This document shows positions 1 to 8,779 of a stretch of 64,000 nucleotides of DNA, piece after piece. Made by a program: the position numbers and the translations under genes. This DNA is from Sphingomonas endophytica. GTDB lineage: Bacteria; Pseudomonadota; Alphaproteobacteria; Sphingomonadales; Sphingomonadaceae. Each line of letters starts with the position of its first letter. Within the stretch, counting starts at the first letter, position 1. The DNA lies in contig NZ_LDTB01000010.1 in NCBI RefSeq assembly GCF_001476895.1, positions 124,001 to 188,000 of the forward strand, written 5' to 3'. The notes beneath the pieces are model-generated. The model was not told the origin of the DNA and made no database searches. It saw only the letters and a list, made by a program, of their open reading frames with translations.

Positions 1-515
1 ATGTCGCGTATCACCGCGCCGGTCGGCGAGGTGACGACCCCGATCACGCGCGGCATGAACGGCAGTGGCTTCTTTGTCGCGGGGTCGAACAGTCCCTCCC
101 CCGCCAGCTTGGCCTTCAGCTTCTCCAGCAGCGCCATCAGCGCGCCGGCGCCCGCCAGCTCCATCTTCTCGATGACGATCTGATATTTCGACCGCCCCGG
201 ATAGGTCGTCAGCCGCCCCGTCGCGACCACTTCCACGCCGTCCTCGGGCCGGAACGCCAACCCCGCCGCGCTGCCCTTCCACATCACCCCGTCGATGACC
301 GCGCTCTCATCCTTCAGACACAGATAGACATGGCCGGAGGTCGCGCGCTTGTACCCCGAAATCTCGCCGCGCAGCCGGACGTGGCCGAACTCGCCCTCCA
401 CCATCCGCTTCAGCCGGCCGGAGAGTTCGCCGACGCTCAGCGCCATCGCATTGTCGCCGGGCGTCGGCTCGGCTACCAGCCGCCCCGCCTGGGTATCGAA
501 GAAGGGGTCGGCCAT
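1..515 (-). CDS. xseA: Exodeoxyribonuclease VII large subunit, N-terminal part (cut by window edge)
   Basis: XseA is the large subunit of exodeoxyribonuclease VII, which degrades single-stranded DNA in both directions together with XseB. The visible 171 codons start [11 protein letters not shown]. They contain the N-terminal OB-fold typical of the family, with the segments [15 protein letters not shown] and [19 protein letters not shown], and then the start of the catalytic domain ([15 protein letters not shown]). The rest of the gene lies beyond position 1. Its ATG (513-515) interlocks with the purD ATG (514-516) on the other strand, so each gene must be transcribed from a promoter inside the other. 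Identity is firm; the choice of start rests on the family-typical N-terminus. Confidence 0.93.
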   Translation of the reverse strand, partial: MADPFFDTQAGRLVAEPTPGDNAMALSVGELSGRLKRMVEGEFGHVRLRGEISGYKRATSGHVYLCLKDESAVIDGVMWKGSAAGLAFRPEDGVEVVATGRLTTYPGRSKYQIVIEKMELAGAGALMALLEKLKAKLAGEGLFDPATKKPLPFMPRVIGVVTSPTGAVIRD

Positions 516-1773
516 GAACATCCTGCTGGTGGGTTCGGGGGGGCGCGAACATGCGCTCGCGTGGAAGCTCGCGCAGTCGCCGACGCTGGATACGCTGTTC
601 GCCGCGCCGGGCAACCCCGGCATCGCGCAGCATGCGACGATCGCCGACCTGGACGTGACGGATCACCGCGCGGTCGTGGATTTCGTGCGTCGTCAACAGA
701 TTGCGCTGGTCGTGATCGGTCCGGAGGCGCCGCTGGTCGACGGGCTGGCCGACAATATCCGTGCGATCGGCGTCGCGGTGTTCGGCCCCGGCCGCGCGGC
801 GGCGCAGCTGGAAGGGTCGAAGGGCTTTACCAAGGATCTGTGCGCGCGCGTCGGCATCCCGACCGCGCGCTACTTCCGAGTCACGTCGAAGGACGGCGCG
901 CTCGCCTGCCTCGACGATTTCGGTGAGCGGTGCGTCATCAAGGCCGATGGCCTCGCGGCGGGCAAGGGCGTGGTCGTCGCGACGACCAGCGCCGAGGCGG
1001 AGGCGGCGATCGACCACCTCTTCGCGGACGGCCCCGCCGAGGCGGTGATCGAGGAGATGCTCGAAGGGCCGGAGGCCAGCCTGTTCGTCCTGTCGGACGG
1101 CACCACCACCGCCGCCTTCGGCTCCGCGCAGGACCACAAGCGGGTCGGCGACGGCGACACCGGCCCCAACACCGGCGGCATGGGCGCGTACAGCCCGGCA
1201 TGGGTGCTGACGCCCGATCTGGAGGAGCGCGCGCTGGGCGAGATCGTCCGCCCGACGATCGATGCGCTGGCCGCGGCGGGCACGCCCTATGTCGGCGTCC
1301 TCTACGCCGGGCTGATGCTGACCGCCGAGGGGCCGAAGCTGATCGAATATAACGTCCGCTTCGGCGATCCCGAATGCCAGGTGCTGATGATGCGCTACAC
1401 CGGCGACCTCGCCGCGCTGCTGCTGGCGGTCGCCGAGGGGCGGCTGGCGGACGAACCCGCGCCCGCGTTCAGCGACGACGTCGCGCTGACGGTGGTGATG
1501 GCGGCGCAGGGCTATCCGGGCACGCCGCGCACCGGCGGCGCGATCGGCGCGCTGGACGCGGCCGAAGCGGACGGCGCGGTCGTCTTCCAAGCCGGAACCG
1601 CGCTGAAGGACGGGCAACTGGTGTCCAGCGGCGGGCGCGTGCTGGCCGTGACCGCGCGTGGCGCCGACGTCGCCGCCGCGCAGCGCGCCGCCTATGCCGC
1701 CGTCGAACGGGTCGATTTCCCCACCGGCTTCTTCCGCCGCGATATCGGAGCCAAGGCGCTCATCGACGGTTGA
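514..1773 (+). CDS. purD: Phosphoribosylamine-glycine ligase (GAR synthetase)
   Basis: PurD joins glycine to 5-phosphoribosylamine using ATP, the second step of de novo purine synthesis, in the cytosol. The 419-residue product begins [14 protein letters not shown], the usual family N-terminus. It has an ATP-grasp core ([27 protein letters not shown]) and the signature RFGDPECQ near residue 285. The reading frame stays open upstream to 349, but those codons are antisense to xseA and do not look like PurD, so ATG 514 was chosen. Length is normal for the family. Confidence 0.96.
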   Translation: MNILLVGSGGREHALAWKLAQSPTLDTLFAAPGNPGIAQHATIADLDVTDHRAVVDFVRRQQIALVVIGPEAPLVDGLADNIRAIGVAVFGPGRAAAQLEGSKGFTKDLCARVGIPTARYFRVTSKDGALACLDDFGERCVIKADGLAAGKGVVVATTSAEAEAAIDHLFADGPAEAVIEEMLEGPEASLFVLSDGTTTAAFGSAQDHKRVGDGDTGPNTGGMGAYSPAWVLTPDLEERALGEIVRPTIDALAAAGTPYVGVLYAGLMLTAEGPKLIEYNVRFGDPECQVLMMRYTGDLAALLLAVAEGRLADEPAPAFSDDVALTVVMAAQGYPGTPRTGGAIGALDAAEADGAVVFQAGTALKDGQLVSSGGRVLAVTARGADVAAAQRAAYAAVERVDFPTGFFRRDIGAKALIDG

Positions 1774-1804
1774 TCCCCCCGATAACGAACACAGGATAGC
1801 GCTC

Positions 1805-2473
1805 ATGGATTCAGGCTCGGGCGGATTCACGCTGGAACCGATCTCGCAGGACAATCTGCTCGTCACGCTGTCGCTGGCGCTGGTCGCGGTGCTGGCGATC
1901 CTGACCGTGATCGCGATGATCTGGGGCGCGCGGCTGAAGCGCCAGCGCCGCGCCGCCGAGGAGGAGGAACAGCGCCGGATCGAGGCGCTGAAGGCCGACG
2001 GGGTCGAGATCACCAACACCGGCGACGGGATCCCCCCGCTGGTGAGCGAGCGCCGGGCCGAGGTCGCCGCTCCGGCACCGCGCCCGGCACCGTCGCCCGC
2101 TTCCGCCCCCGCCCCCGTCGAAACGGATCATCAGGCCGCGATGCCTGACGAACCGATCGCCGCCGCCGCGCCGATGGACGCCACCCCCGCCAGCGTGGCG
2201 GCTGATGCCCCGTCCGGGGACGCGGCTCCCGGCGCCGAGTCGGTGACGATCCTCAAGGGACTCGGCCCGAAGATCGCGACGCGGCTGGCCGAACTGGGCA
2301 TCACGCGCCTCGACCAGCTCGCCTGGCTCGACGATGCCGAGGCCGCGCAGCTCGACGCGCAGCTCGGCGTATTCCAGGGTCGCATGGAACGCGACCGCTG
2401 GCGCGAACAGGCGCGTCTTCTCGCGAAGGGCGATCGCGCCGGCTACGAGGCGCAATTCGGAAAGCTGGGATGA
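1805..2473 (+). CDS. Membrane-anchored protein with C-terminal helix-hairpin-helix domain
   Basis: A 222-residue protein of unknown function. One transmembrane helix (about residues 17-39) is followed by a charged segment, then a long Pro/Ala-rich linker (about 75-140). The C-terminal domain (about 145-205) carries the helix-hairpin-helix pattern ILKGLGPKIATRLAELGI, as in DNA-binding or nuclease-associated H3TH folds. That suggests a membrane-tethered DNA- or nucleoid-binding protein, but no catalytic residues are evident. It lies 31 bp after purD, and its TGA overlaps the ATG of the next gene (ATGA at 2470-2473), so the two are probably translationally coupled. Confidence 0.75.
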   Translation: MDSGSGGFTLEPISQDNLLVTLSLALVAVLAILTVIAMIWGARLKRQRRAAEEEEQRRIEALKADGVEITNTGDGIPPLVSERRAEVAAPAPRPAPSPASAPAPVETDHQAAMPDEPIAAAAPMDATPASVAADAPSGDAAPGAESVTILKGLGPKIATRLAELGITRLDQLAWLDDAEAAQLDAQLGVFQGRMERDRWREQARLLAKGDRAGYEAQFGKLG

Positions 2474-2934
2474 GCGTCGCCTTCCGCCGCGAGAGCGACG
2501 ACGAACATCTCGAACCGCGTTTCGAGCTGCCGATCCCGCCCGGCCCGAATCTCGTCACCCCGCGCGGCCGCGCGCTGATCGAGGAGCGCATCGTCGCGCT
2601 GGAGGCGGCGCTGGCCGCCGCCGCGGACGATGAAGCCGCCAAGCCGATCGCACGCGACCTGCGCTATTGGAAGACCCGCCGCGCCACCGCAATCGAAACC
2701 GCGCCGCGCGCCGATGGCGTCGTCGGCTTCGGCAGCCATGTCCGGTTCGCGCTCGGCGGAAAGGAGCGCGCGGTGACGCTGGTCGGCGACGACGAGGCCG
2801 ATCCGGCGGCGGGGCTGCTGTCCTTCTCCGCCCCGCTCGCCCGCGCGCTGATGGGCGCGGAGGCGGGCGAAGCGGTCGCCTTCAACGGCAAGGAGGATGC
2901 GATCGAGGTGCTGGTGGTCGGCAAGGAGGGCTGA
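2470..2934 (+). CDS. GreA/GreB-family elongation factor-like protein
   Basis: A 154-residue protein related to transcript-cleavage factors that bind the RNA polymerase secondary channel. The N-terminal part is a short helical/coiled-coil segment (about residues 35-75). The C-terminal FKBP-like domain begins near VVGFGSHVRFAL and ends with EAVAFNGKEDAIEVLVVG. The acidic tip of classical GreA is not clearly preserved, so it may modulate polymerase rather than stimulate cleavage. It is coupled to the upstream gene by a 4-nt overlap. The last 15 codons are duplicated in degenerate form in the downstream 208-bp tandem repeat. Confidence 0.78.
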   Translation: MSVAFRRESDDEHLEPRFELPIPPGPNLVTPRGRALIEERIVALEAALAAAADDEAAKPIARDLRYWKTRRATAIETAPRADGVVGFGSHVRFALGGKERAVTLVGDDEADPAAGLLSFSAPLARALMGAEAGEAVAFNGKEDAIEVLVVGKEG

Positions 2935-3537
2935 GGCACACCTACGCCATTCCCCGTCACCCCGGCGCAGGCCGGGGTCCAGCCACGCAACGGCAACGAC
3001 GACACGCATCGCCTCCCACGCCGCTCCGTCATGCCGGGCCCGTTCCGGCATCCACCGCGCCACACACCCACCGGCCACCGCTCGTGCGGAAACGCGGAAA
3101 GGAGGATGCGGTCGAGGTGCCGGTGCCGACGAAGGCCACTGACGCACCCTCACCCCCTCTCCCGTCACCCCGGCGCAGGCCGGGGTCCAGCCACGCAACG
3201 GCAACGACGACACGCATCGCCGCCCACCCCGCTCCGTCATGCCGGACCCGTTCCGGCATCCACCGCGCCACACACCCACCGGCTACCGCTCGTGCGGAAA
3301 CGCGGAAAGGGGGATGCGGTCGAGGTGCCGGCGCCGACGAAGGCGACTGACGCACCCTTACGCCATTCCCCGTCACCCCGGCACAGGCCGGGGTCCAGCC
3401 ACGCAACGGCAACGACGACACGCATCGCCGCCCACCCCTATCCGTCATGCCGGACCCGTTCCGGCATCCACCGCGCCACACACCCACCGGCCACCGCTCG
3501 TGCGGAAACATGGACCCCGGCCTGCGCCGGGGTGACG
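2890..3537. repeat. 208-bp tandem repeat array containing a gene tail and REP-like hairpins
   Basis: This fills the 689-bp gap between the GreA-like gene and the next gene. The marker GTCACCCCGG recurs at 2956, 3164 and 3372, exactly 208 bp apart. The marker AGGAGGATGC (or AGGGGGATGC) recurs at 2891 (inside the coding end), 3100 and 3308. Each unit holds a REP-like palindrome (CCCCGGCGCAGGCCGGGG), a second hairpin (ATGCCGG...CCGGCAT) and a degenerate copy of the final codons of the upstream gene. The array ends with an inverted copy of the first palindrome (about 3512-3537). From about 3540 to 3623 nothing further is recognised. Confidence 0.9.
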
Positions 3538-3623
3538 ATCTGACGGCGTAACGCAGGGTCACGACACCGGAAGCCCGCAAAACTGCCGTTTGCAGGCCGC
3601 CAAAACCAAATGTCGATCCGGCG

Positions 3624-4919
3624 CTAAACCTCGCTCACCAGCAGCTTGTCGATGCGCCGCCCGTCCAGGTCGACCACCTCGAACCGCCAGCCCTGCTCCT
3701 CGAAACTTTCGCCTTCCGCCGGCAGCTTGCGAAACGCCGCCAGCGCCAGGCCCGCGACCGTCGCGTAATCGCGGTCCTCGGGCAGATCGATGCCCAGCCG
3801 CTCAGCCAGCGCGTCCGCGGCCATCGTACCGGCGACCAGCAGCGAGCCGTCATCGCGCTCCACGACGTTCGGGCTTTCGTCGGGATCGGCGTCGGAGACG
3901 AACTCGCCCGCGATCGCCGCCAGCAGGTTCGCCGGGGTTACGATCCCCTCGAAATGGCCATATTCGTCGTGGATCAGCGCCATCGGCACCTCGGCGCGGC
4001 GCAGCGCGTCCAATGCGTCCATCGCGTCGATCTGGTCGATCACCACCGGCGCCTTGCGCACCAGTCGCGTCAGGTCGAGCGTCTCGCCCCGGAACAGCGC
4101 CGCCGCGACGTCGCGCGCCTGCACCACGCCCACCACCGCGTCGATCGATCCCTGCGCCACCGGCAGCCGGCTGTGCGGCGTGTCGAGCAACTTGGCGCGG
4201 ATCGCGGCATCGTCGAGCGCGATGTCGAGCCAGTCGACCTCGGTACGCGGCGTCATCACCTCGCGCACCGGACGATCCGCCAGCCGCACCACGCCGGAGA
4301 TGATCGAGCGCTCATGCTCCTCGATCACGCCCGATTTGCTCGCCTCCGCGACGATCAGGTGCAGTTCCTCGGCCGTCACCTGATCCTCGTTCTCGCGATT
4401 GAGGCCCAGCAGCCTGAACAGCAGCGCGCTGCTGGCGTCCAGCACCCAGACGATCGGCTTGGTCAGCTTCGACAGCCACAGCATCGGCACCGCGACCAGC
4501 GCGGCGACCGCCTCCGGCTTGCGCAGCGCGAACTGCTTGGGCACCAGTTCGCCGACGATCAACGAGGCATAGGTGGTCAGCGCGATCACCAGCGCAAAGC
4601 CGATGCTCTCGGCCGTGGCATGAGTGACGCCCAGCGCCTCGATCCGCGCGGCGACCGGCGTGCCCAGGCTCGCGCCCGAATAGGCACCGGTGCCGACGCC
4701 GATCAGCGTGATGCCGATCTGGACGGTGGACAGGAACTTGCCGGGGTCGGCCGCCAGGTCCAGCGCGGTGGCCGGGCCGCGCCGGCCGGAACGCGCCATC
4801 GCCTCCAGCCGCGCCTTGCGGGCGGACACGATCGCAAGCTCACTCATCGCGAAGACGCCATTCAGCGCCACCAGCGCCAGAATGATGACGACGTCGATCC
4901 AGGGGAACGGCGGTAACAT
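3624..4919 (-). CDS. CorC/HlyC-family (CNNM-type) membrane protein with CBS pair
   Basis: A 431-residue inner-membrane protein of the hemolysin C / CorB / CNNM family, usually linked to Mg2+ or Co2+ efflux. Domains in order are the DUF21 transmembrane region (about 1-185, beginning MLPPFPWIDVVIILALVALNG), two CBS domains (about 205-330, including MTPRTEVDWLD) and the C-terminal CorC_HlyC domain (about 345-430, ending GRRIDKLLVSEV). The frame is open to 5015, but the Met at 4919 directly precedes the first transmembrane helix and was chosen. The actual substrate cannot be read from the sequence. Confidence 0.9.
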   Translation of the reverse strand: MLPPFPWIDVVIILALVALNGVFAMSELAIVSARKARLEAMARSGRRGPATALDLAADPGKFLSTVQIGITLIGVGTGAYSGASLGTPVAARIEALGVTHATAESIGFALVIALTTYASLIVGELVPKQFALRKPEAVAALVAVPMLWLSKLTKPIVWVLDASSALLFRLLGLNRENEDQVTAEELHLIVAEASKSGVIEEHERSIISGVVRLADRPVREVMTPRTEVDWLDIALDDAAIRAKLLDTPHSRLPVAQGSIDAVVGVVQARDVAAALFRGETLDLTRLVRKAPVVIDQIDAMDALDALRRAEVPMALIHDEYGHFEGIVTPANLLAAIAGEFVSDADPDESPNVVERDDGSLLVAGTMAADALAERLGIDLPEDRDYATVAGLALAAFRKLPAEGESFEEQGWRFEVVDLDGRRIDKLLVSEV

Positions 4920-5008
4920 GGTTCGGAAACCCTCTTGGCGGCAAAGCGCCACCGCGACAATCCGCAAAATGACGCCCGCCCGCTTCATCCCCGATTCAGT
5001 CCGGTTGC

Positions 5009-5034
5009 GGAACAATCCACATCAGGATCGGGTT
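5009..5034 (+). promoter_or_regulatory. Possible EcfG-type (general stress) promoter
   Basis: GGAAC (5009-5013) and GGTT (5031-5034) are separated by 17 nt, about 30 bp before the ATG of the OmpA-like lipoprotein. The alphaproteobacterial EcfG consensus is GGAAC-N16/17-CGTT, so the -35 is perfect and the -10 deviates at one base. This is pattern matching only. Confidence 0.3.
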
Positions 5035-5064
5035 GACCGGTCGAATGGTACGAGAGGGAAGACA

Positions 5065-5748
5065 ATGAAGGTTTCGTCCAAGCTGGCGGCCGCTCTGGCC
5101 TGCGTATCGCTGGTCGCGGTGTCGGCCTGCACCACCGATCCGGAGACGGGCGACCGCCGCCTGTCGAAGACCGCGATCGGCGGCATCGGCGGCGCACTGG
5201 GCGGCTACCTGCTGGGCGATCTGGTCGGCGGCCGCCGCGATCGGGCCGAAAAGATCCTGGGCGCGGGCATCGGCGGCATCGCGGGCGCGGCGGTCGGATC
5301 GTACATGGACAAGCAGGAGCGCGAGCTGCGCGAACGCACGCGCGGCACCGACGTGCAGGTCACGCGCCAGGGCGACGACCTGCTGCTCAACATCCCGTCG
5401 GGGATCAACTTCGCCTACAATTCGGCGACGGTGCAGCCGCAGTTCCGCGCGACACTCGACAAGGTCGCGTCGATCCTGTCCGAATATAACCAGACCTATA
5501 TCGACGTGTACGGCTTCACCGATTCGACCGGCAGCGAGGAATATAATCTCGACCTGTCGCAGCGCCGCGCGCTGGCGGTGGCCGATTATCTGTCGAGCCG
5601 TGGCGTCCAGCCGGCGCGCATCGCGACGCGCGGCTTCGGCGAGGCCGAGCCGATCGCTTCGAACGAGACCGATGCCGGTCGCGCGGCGAATCGCCGCGTC
5701 GAGATCAAGATCGTGCCGGTGTCGCAGAACGACCTGCCGCCGCGCTGA
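5065..5748 (+). CDS. OmpA-family outer-membrane lipoprotein with glycine zipper
   Basis: A 227-residue lipoprotein. The signal peptide ends in a lipobox (VSA-C, Cys22), so lipidation and outer-membrane anchoring are expected. Residues about 37-80 are a glycine-zipper region (GGIGGALGGYLLGDLVGG, GAGIGGIAGAAVGS). Residues about 105-220 form an OmpA C-like peptidoglycan-binding domain (YGFTDSTGSEEYNLDLSQRR, ATRGFGEAEP, NRRVEIKI). It probably tethers the outer membrane to peptidoglycan, like YiaD. A possible stress-sigma promoter lies at 5009-5034, and a perfect hairpin follows the stop. Confidence 0.9.
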   Translation: MKVSSKLAAALACVSLVAVSACTTDPETGDRRLSKTAIGGIGGALGGYLLGDLVGGRRDRAEKILGAGIGGIAGAAVGSYMDKQERELRERTRGTDVQVTRQGDDLLLNIPSGINFAYNSATVQPQFRATLDKVASILSEYNQTYIDVYGFTDSTGSEEYNLDLSQRRALAVADYLSSRGVQPARIATRGFGEAEPIASNETDAGRAANRRVEIKIVPVSQNDLPPR

Positions 5749-5802
5749 TCGCCGCTCCGACCGCGCACGCCGCCGTTGGGCGATGCGGGGCACGCGGAGA
5801 TG

Positions 5803-5826
5803 ACGGGGGCGCGAAGGCGCCCCCGT
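5803..5826 (+). terminator. Terminator-like hairpin after the OmpA lipoprotein gene
   Basis: A perfect 10-bp stem (ACGGGGGCGC / GCGCCCCCGT) with a GAAG loop sits 54 bp after the lipoprotein stop and before the convergent tadA end. It has no real T tract, so it may act as a weak or bidirectional terminator. Confidence 0.65.
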
Positions 5827-5922
5827 TCCTGCCTCCATCGACATCGGCAGGCGAGGCCTTCGGCGGCCACGACACCTCCGCGTCGTCCCGCGACCCTATC
5901 GTCCACTGCGGCGCTAACGCCG

Positions 5923-6372
5923 CTAACGGCGCGCGGCGAAGAACGCCCGCAGCAGCGCCGCTGCCTCCGTCGCCCCGATGCCGGCGAACAATTCCGGCCG
6001 ATGATGACAGGTCGGCTGCGCAAAGAAGCGCGGACCGTGTTCGACCGCCCCGCCCTTCATGTCATCGGCGCCATAGTATAGCCGGGCGATCCGCGCATGG
6101 GCGATCGCGCCCGCGCACATCGCGCAGGGCTCCAGCGTGACCCACAGATCGCAATCCTCCAGTCGGTCGCGTGCCAGCGCCGTCGCCGCCGCCCGCAACG
6201 CCAGGATCTCGGCATGGGCGGTCGGATCGCACAAGGTGCGCGGCGCATTGGCCGCGACCGCGATCACCTCGCCCCCGCGCACCACGACCGCGCCGACCGG
6301 CACCTCGCCCGCCGCCGCCGCCGCTCGCGCGGCATCCAGGGCGGCACGCATCGGGGACGGCAGCGGGATCAT
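5923..6372 (-). CDS. tadA: tRNA-specific adenosine deaminase
   Basis: TadA deaminates adenosine 34 of tRNA-Arg(ACG) to inosine. The 149-residue product has the zinc-deaminase motifs HAE (His53, Glu55) and PCAMC (Cys83, Cys86), as well as [17 protein letters not shown], which is typical of TadA rather than of cytosine or guanine deaminases. It begins [19 protein letters not shown]. Length and motif spacing are normal. It is transcribed towards the OmpA-like gene. Confidence 0.93.
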   Translation of the reverse strand: MIPLPSPMRAALDAARAAAAAGEVPVGAVVVRGGEVIAVAANAPRTLCDPTAHAEILALRAAATALARDRLEDCDLWVTLEPCAMCAGAIAHARIARLYYGADDMKGGAVEHGPRFFAQPTCHHRPELFAGIGATEAAALLRAFFAARR

Positions 6373-6410
6373 CCCCGCCGCCTAGCCCGCTGCTCCCGGC
6401 GATGCCAGCA

Positions 6411-6638
6411 TCAGCGCTGCTCGCCGGGCTTCTGCACCTTGATATCCGGCACCGCGACGGTCTTGTTCTCGGTGCCGACCGACACCTTCGCCACATCGGC
6501 GTCGAATTTCGGCGCGCGCCCGCCCTCGAGTCGCGGCAGCTGCGCCGTCTGCGTCTGGTCGAACTTGACGAAACCCAGCATCATGGCGGCCAGCACCACC
6601 AGCGCCACCACCCCGATCAGCACCAAAAGACTACGCAT
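6411..6638 (-). CDS. Small single-pass membrane protein
   Basis: A 75-residue hypothetical protein. The start ATG (6636-6638) follows a good ribosome-binding site (GGAGACAGAGG) and opens with a transmembrane helix (residues about 3-23, [20 protein letters not shown]). A soluble tail of about 50 residues, rich in Lys, Val and Pro, ends QKPGEQR. A longer in-frame extension to 6755 exists, but it would bury the helix behind an unlikely leader. Function unknown. It lies 38 bp upstream of tadA on the same strand and may share its transcript. Confidence 0.6.
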   Translation of the reverse strand: MRSLLVLIGVVALVVLAAMMLGFVKFDQTQTAQLPRLEGGRAPKFDADVAKVSVGTENKTVAVPDIKVQKPGEQR

Positions 6639-6776
6639 CCTCTGTCTCCCGCCTTGATTCGCTGCCGGAACAACGCGTGCTGGAGACGGCGGTTGCAGCA
6701 GTCGCGACTTGACCGATCGGCCGTGGGGGGTTATCGGCGCGCACTTTCCGGGCAACCGAAATCAGGATTAGTCACC

Positions 6777-7073
6777 ATGTCGCGCATCTGCGAGCTGACC
6801 GGCAAGGGCCGGCAGGTGGGAAACAACGTTTCCCACGCCAATAACAAGACCAAGCGCACGTTCCTGCCGAACCTGCAGAACGTCACGCTGCTCTCGGACG
6901 CGCTGGAGCGTTCCATCCGCCTGCGCGTGTCGACGCACGGCCTGCGCTCGGTGGAGCACAATGGCGGCTTGGACAACTGGCTGGTCAAGACCTCGGACGA
7001 CAAGCTGTCGCTCAAGGCGCGCCGCCTGAAGCGTGACGTCGTGAAGAAGCTGTCGGCCGCCGCCGCGGCCTGA
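6777..7073 (+). CDS. rpmB: 50S ribosomal protein L28
   Basis: L28 is a structural protein of the large ribosomal subunit. The 98-residue product opens [20 protein letters not shown] and continues [16 protein letters not shown], the long alphaproteobacterial form (about 97 residues). It is monocistronic, followed by a strong hairpin. Confidence 0.97.
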   Translation: MSRICELTGKGRQVGNNVSHANNKTKRTFLPNLQNVTLLSDALERSIRLRVSTHGLRSVEHNGGLDNWLVKTSDDKLSLKARRLKRDVVKKLSAAAAA

Positions 7074-7098
7074 CACCTTCATCCTGCCCGTACCGATA

Positions 7099-7128
7099 CG
7101 GCCCGCCGTCCATGACGACGGCGGGCCG
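7099..7128 (+). terminator. Terminator-like hairpin after rpmB
   Basis: A 12-bp perfect stem (CGGCCCGCCGTC / GACGGCGGGCCG) with a 6-nt loop lies 26 bp after the rpmB stop and is followed by a T-containing run (CGTCGTGTTCT). It also faces the end of the convergent gene at 7143. Confidence 0.75.
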
Positions 7129-7142
7129 CGTCGTGTTCTCGG

Positions 7143-8105
7143 TCAGTCGATCAGACGGAACTTGGCGAGGATCGTCTTCCGCCACGCATATCCGTCGTTG
7201 TCGGTGATCAGCCAGATCATCGTCACGCCCCGCTCTCGCGACACCGCCACGCCTTCGGCATTTTCATTGCCCAGCGTCGCCCCGAGTCGCGCCACGACCG
7301 GTCCGTGAAGCAACGCGCCCGGCCGGATGCTTGCTGCGGCGATTCGCACCAGCGCGGCCTCGAATCGCAGCGGCACCCGCCAGCGCCGGTTCAGCACCAG
7401 AACGTCTCCATCCGGCAGCACCGCCGCGTCGCTCGGCGCAAAGCCGGCGGGGGGCAGGTATCGCAAGGTGGCGACAGCCGTGCCCGGTTGGGTGGGGTCG
7501 CCCGCGAACAGCAGCGCCGGCCGCGCGCCGACCTGCCGCAGACCGCCCTCACGCAACGTCAGGAAGCGCCCGTCGACGAGTCGCACCAGCGATTCAGGCC
7601 CGCTGTTCTCGCCCCACCCCCGCATCGCCGCCGGGCGCGCCCAGCCTTCCGCGTGCGCAAGCCCGGAAGCATAGCGCCAGATCTCGTTGACCCGCTCATA
7701 GCCGATCCACGTCCGGCCGCTCGCGGGATCGACAACCATCGATTCGGTATCGCGCGCCTGTCGCCGCCAGCCGGTTTCCGGTCCGTCGTCGAGCATGCTG
7801 CCCGGCAACGTCCGGACTGTGCCACCCGCGATCCGCAGCCGCACGACCAGCCCGCCATCGGTCAGCAGAACCGCCTGCCCACGATGCAGCGCCAACGCTG
7901 AGAACCCGCCGAAACCGGCCTGATCGGCGCTGAGCACTACCGCCCCGACCGGCCGGAGCACGCCGATCCGGCGCGGCCATCCGCCGGGTGGTACGAAGCG
8001 GGTGGCGCGCACCGTCAGGTCGTGACGGTACAGCGCGCGTCGCGGCTCACCGCTCCACGGCGGTACCAGCAACACCGTCATCATCAGCGCTATCGGCCAT
8101 CGCAT
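7143..8105 (-). CDS. Secreted phytase-like / esterase-like domain protein
   Basis: A 320-residue protein resembling the 'esterase-like activity of phytase' family, a beta-propeller-like fold with repeated WIGYERVNEIW-, VVLSADQAGFGGFSAL- and NENAEGVAV-type segments. The N-terminus (MRWPIALMMTVLLVPP) looks like a signal peptide, so export is likely. The start at 8105 was preferred over an in-frame upstream start at 8165, which would precede the signal peptide with an unlikely leader. Substrate is unknown. The upstream 147-bp divergent spacer is shared with the glycine-zipper gene at 8253. Confidence 0.75.
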   Translation of the reverse strand: MRWPIALMMTVLLVPPWSGEPRRALYRHDLTVRATRFVPPGGWPRRIGVLRPVGAVVLSADQAGFGGFSALALHRGQAVLLTDGGLVVRLRIAGGTVRTLPGSMLDDGPETGWRRQARDTESMVVDPASGRTWIGYERVNEIWRYASGLAHAEGWARPAAMRGWGENSGPESLVRLVDGRFLTLREGGLRQVGARPALLFAGDPTQPGTAVATLRYLPPAGFAPSDAAVLPDGDVLVLNRRWRVPLRFEAALVRIAAASIRPGALLHGPVVARLGATLGNENAEGVAVSRERGVTMIWLITDNDGYAWRKTILAKFRLID

Positions 8106-8252
8106 GCCGCGTCCGTAGCCCGCTTTACGGCCGCCGCCAGCATGAACCCCCGATAACGGACGCATTCAGGCTCGGCTCAATGCGAATCACCCATAAGCCT
8201 AGTCATCGACGGGAAGCCCCGCCGACCGGAACAGCAGAACGGGAGATAGATG

Positions 8253-8606
8253 ATGTTCAAGAATCTCGCCCTTGCCGGTGCCGCGCTCGCGATGGGTGCC
8301 GCCGCCATGGCTCCGACCGCCGCCCAGGCGCAGCGTTACTATGGCAGCCGCTATGATCGCAGCTATGACGATCGCGGCTACTATGACCGGCGCGACTATC
8401 GCGGTTCGGATCGGCGCTACAATTACAACCGCCGCTGCTCGAACGGCACGACCGGCACCGTGGTCGGCGCGATCGCCGGCGGTCTGCTTGGCCGGGTGAT
8501 CGACTCGCGCGGCGACCGGACGCTCGGCACGGTGCTGGGCGGCGTCGGCGGCGCGGTCGCGGGCAATGCGATCGAGAAGTCGAACAACCCTCGCTACTGC
8601 CGCTGA
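8253..8606 (+). CDS. Glycine-zipper 2TM-domain envelope protein
   Basis: A protein of about 117 residues. It has a signal peptide (FKNLALAGAALAMGAAAMAP, cleavage near AQA-Q), then an Arg/Tyr/Asp-rich segment (about 30-62), then a glycine zipper of the Rick_17kDa/2TM type (GTVVGAIAGGLLGRVIDSRG and VLGGVGGAVAGNAIE). Such proteins sit in the envelope and are often stress related; the exact role is unknown. Two adjacent ATGs (8250 and 8253) are possible starts behind an AACGGGAGAT ribosome-binding site. The Arg/Tyr-rich stretch is low complexity. Confidence 0.8.
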   Translation: MFKNLALAGAALAMGAAAMAPTAAQAQRYYGSRYDRSYDDRGYYDRRDYRGSDRRYNYNRRCSNGTTGTVVGAIAGGLLGRVIDSRGDRTLGTVLGGVGGAVAGNAIEKSNNPRYCR

Positions 8607-8673
8607 CGCGGCGGGGCCGGGAGTCAGGGCTTCCGGCGAGCGACAGAGTTCCCTCGCGTAGCGTTTGAGGGCG

Positions 8674-8703
8674 CGGGCCCGGTGCCAAATGGCGCCGGGC
8701 CCG
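8674..8703 (+). terminator. Terminator-like hairpin after the glycine-zipper gene
   Basis: A 13-bp stem with one G-T pair (CGGGCCCGGTGCC / GGCGCCGGGCCCG), an AAAT loop and a following TGTTTGG. It lies between two convergent genes. Confidence 0.7.
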
Positions 8704-8779
8704 TGTTTGGTTGCGGCAACTCGCTTCGAAATTTGTACGAAAACAAGGCGTCGCGGACTTCAGGGCGGCCCCGCGGCCG

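Noticed and set aside
2940-3540. CRISPR array
   Set aside because: The unit is 208 bp with near-identical spacers and no cas genes, so it is a tandem repeat array.
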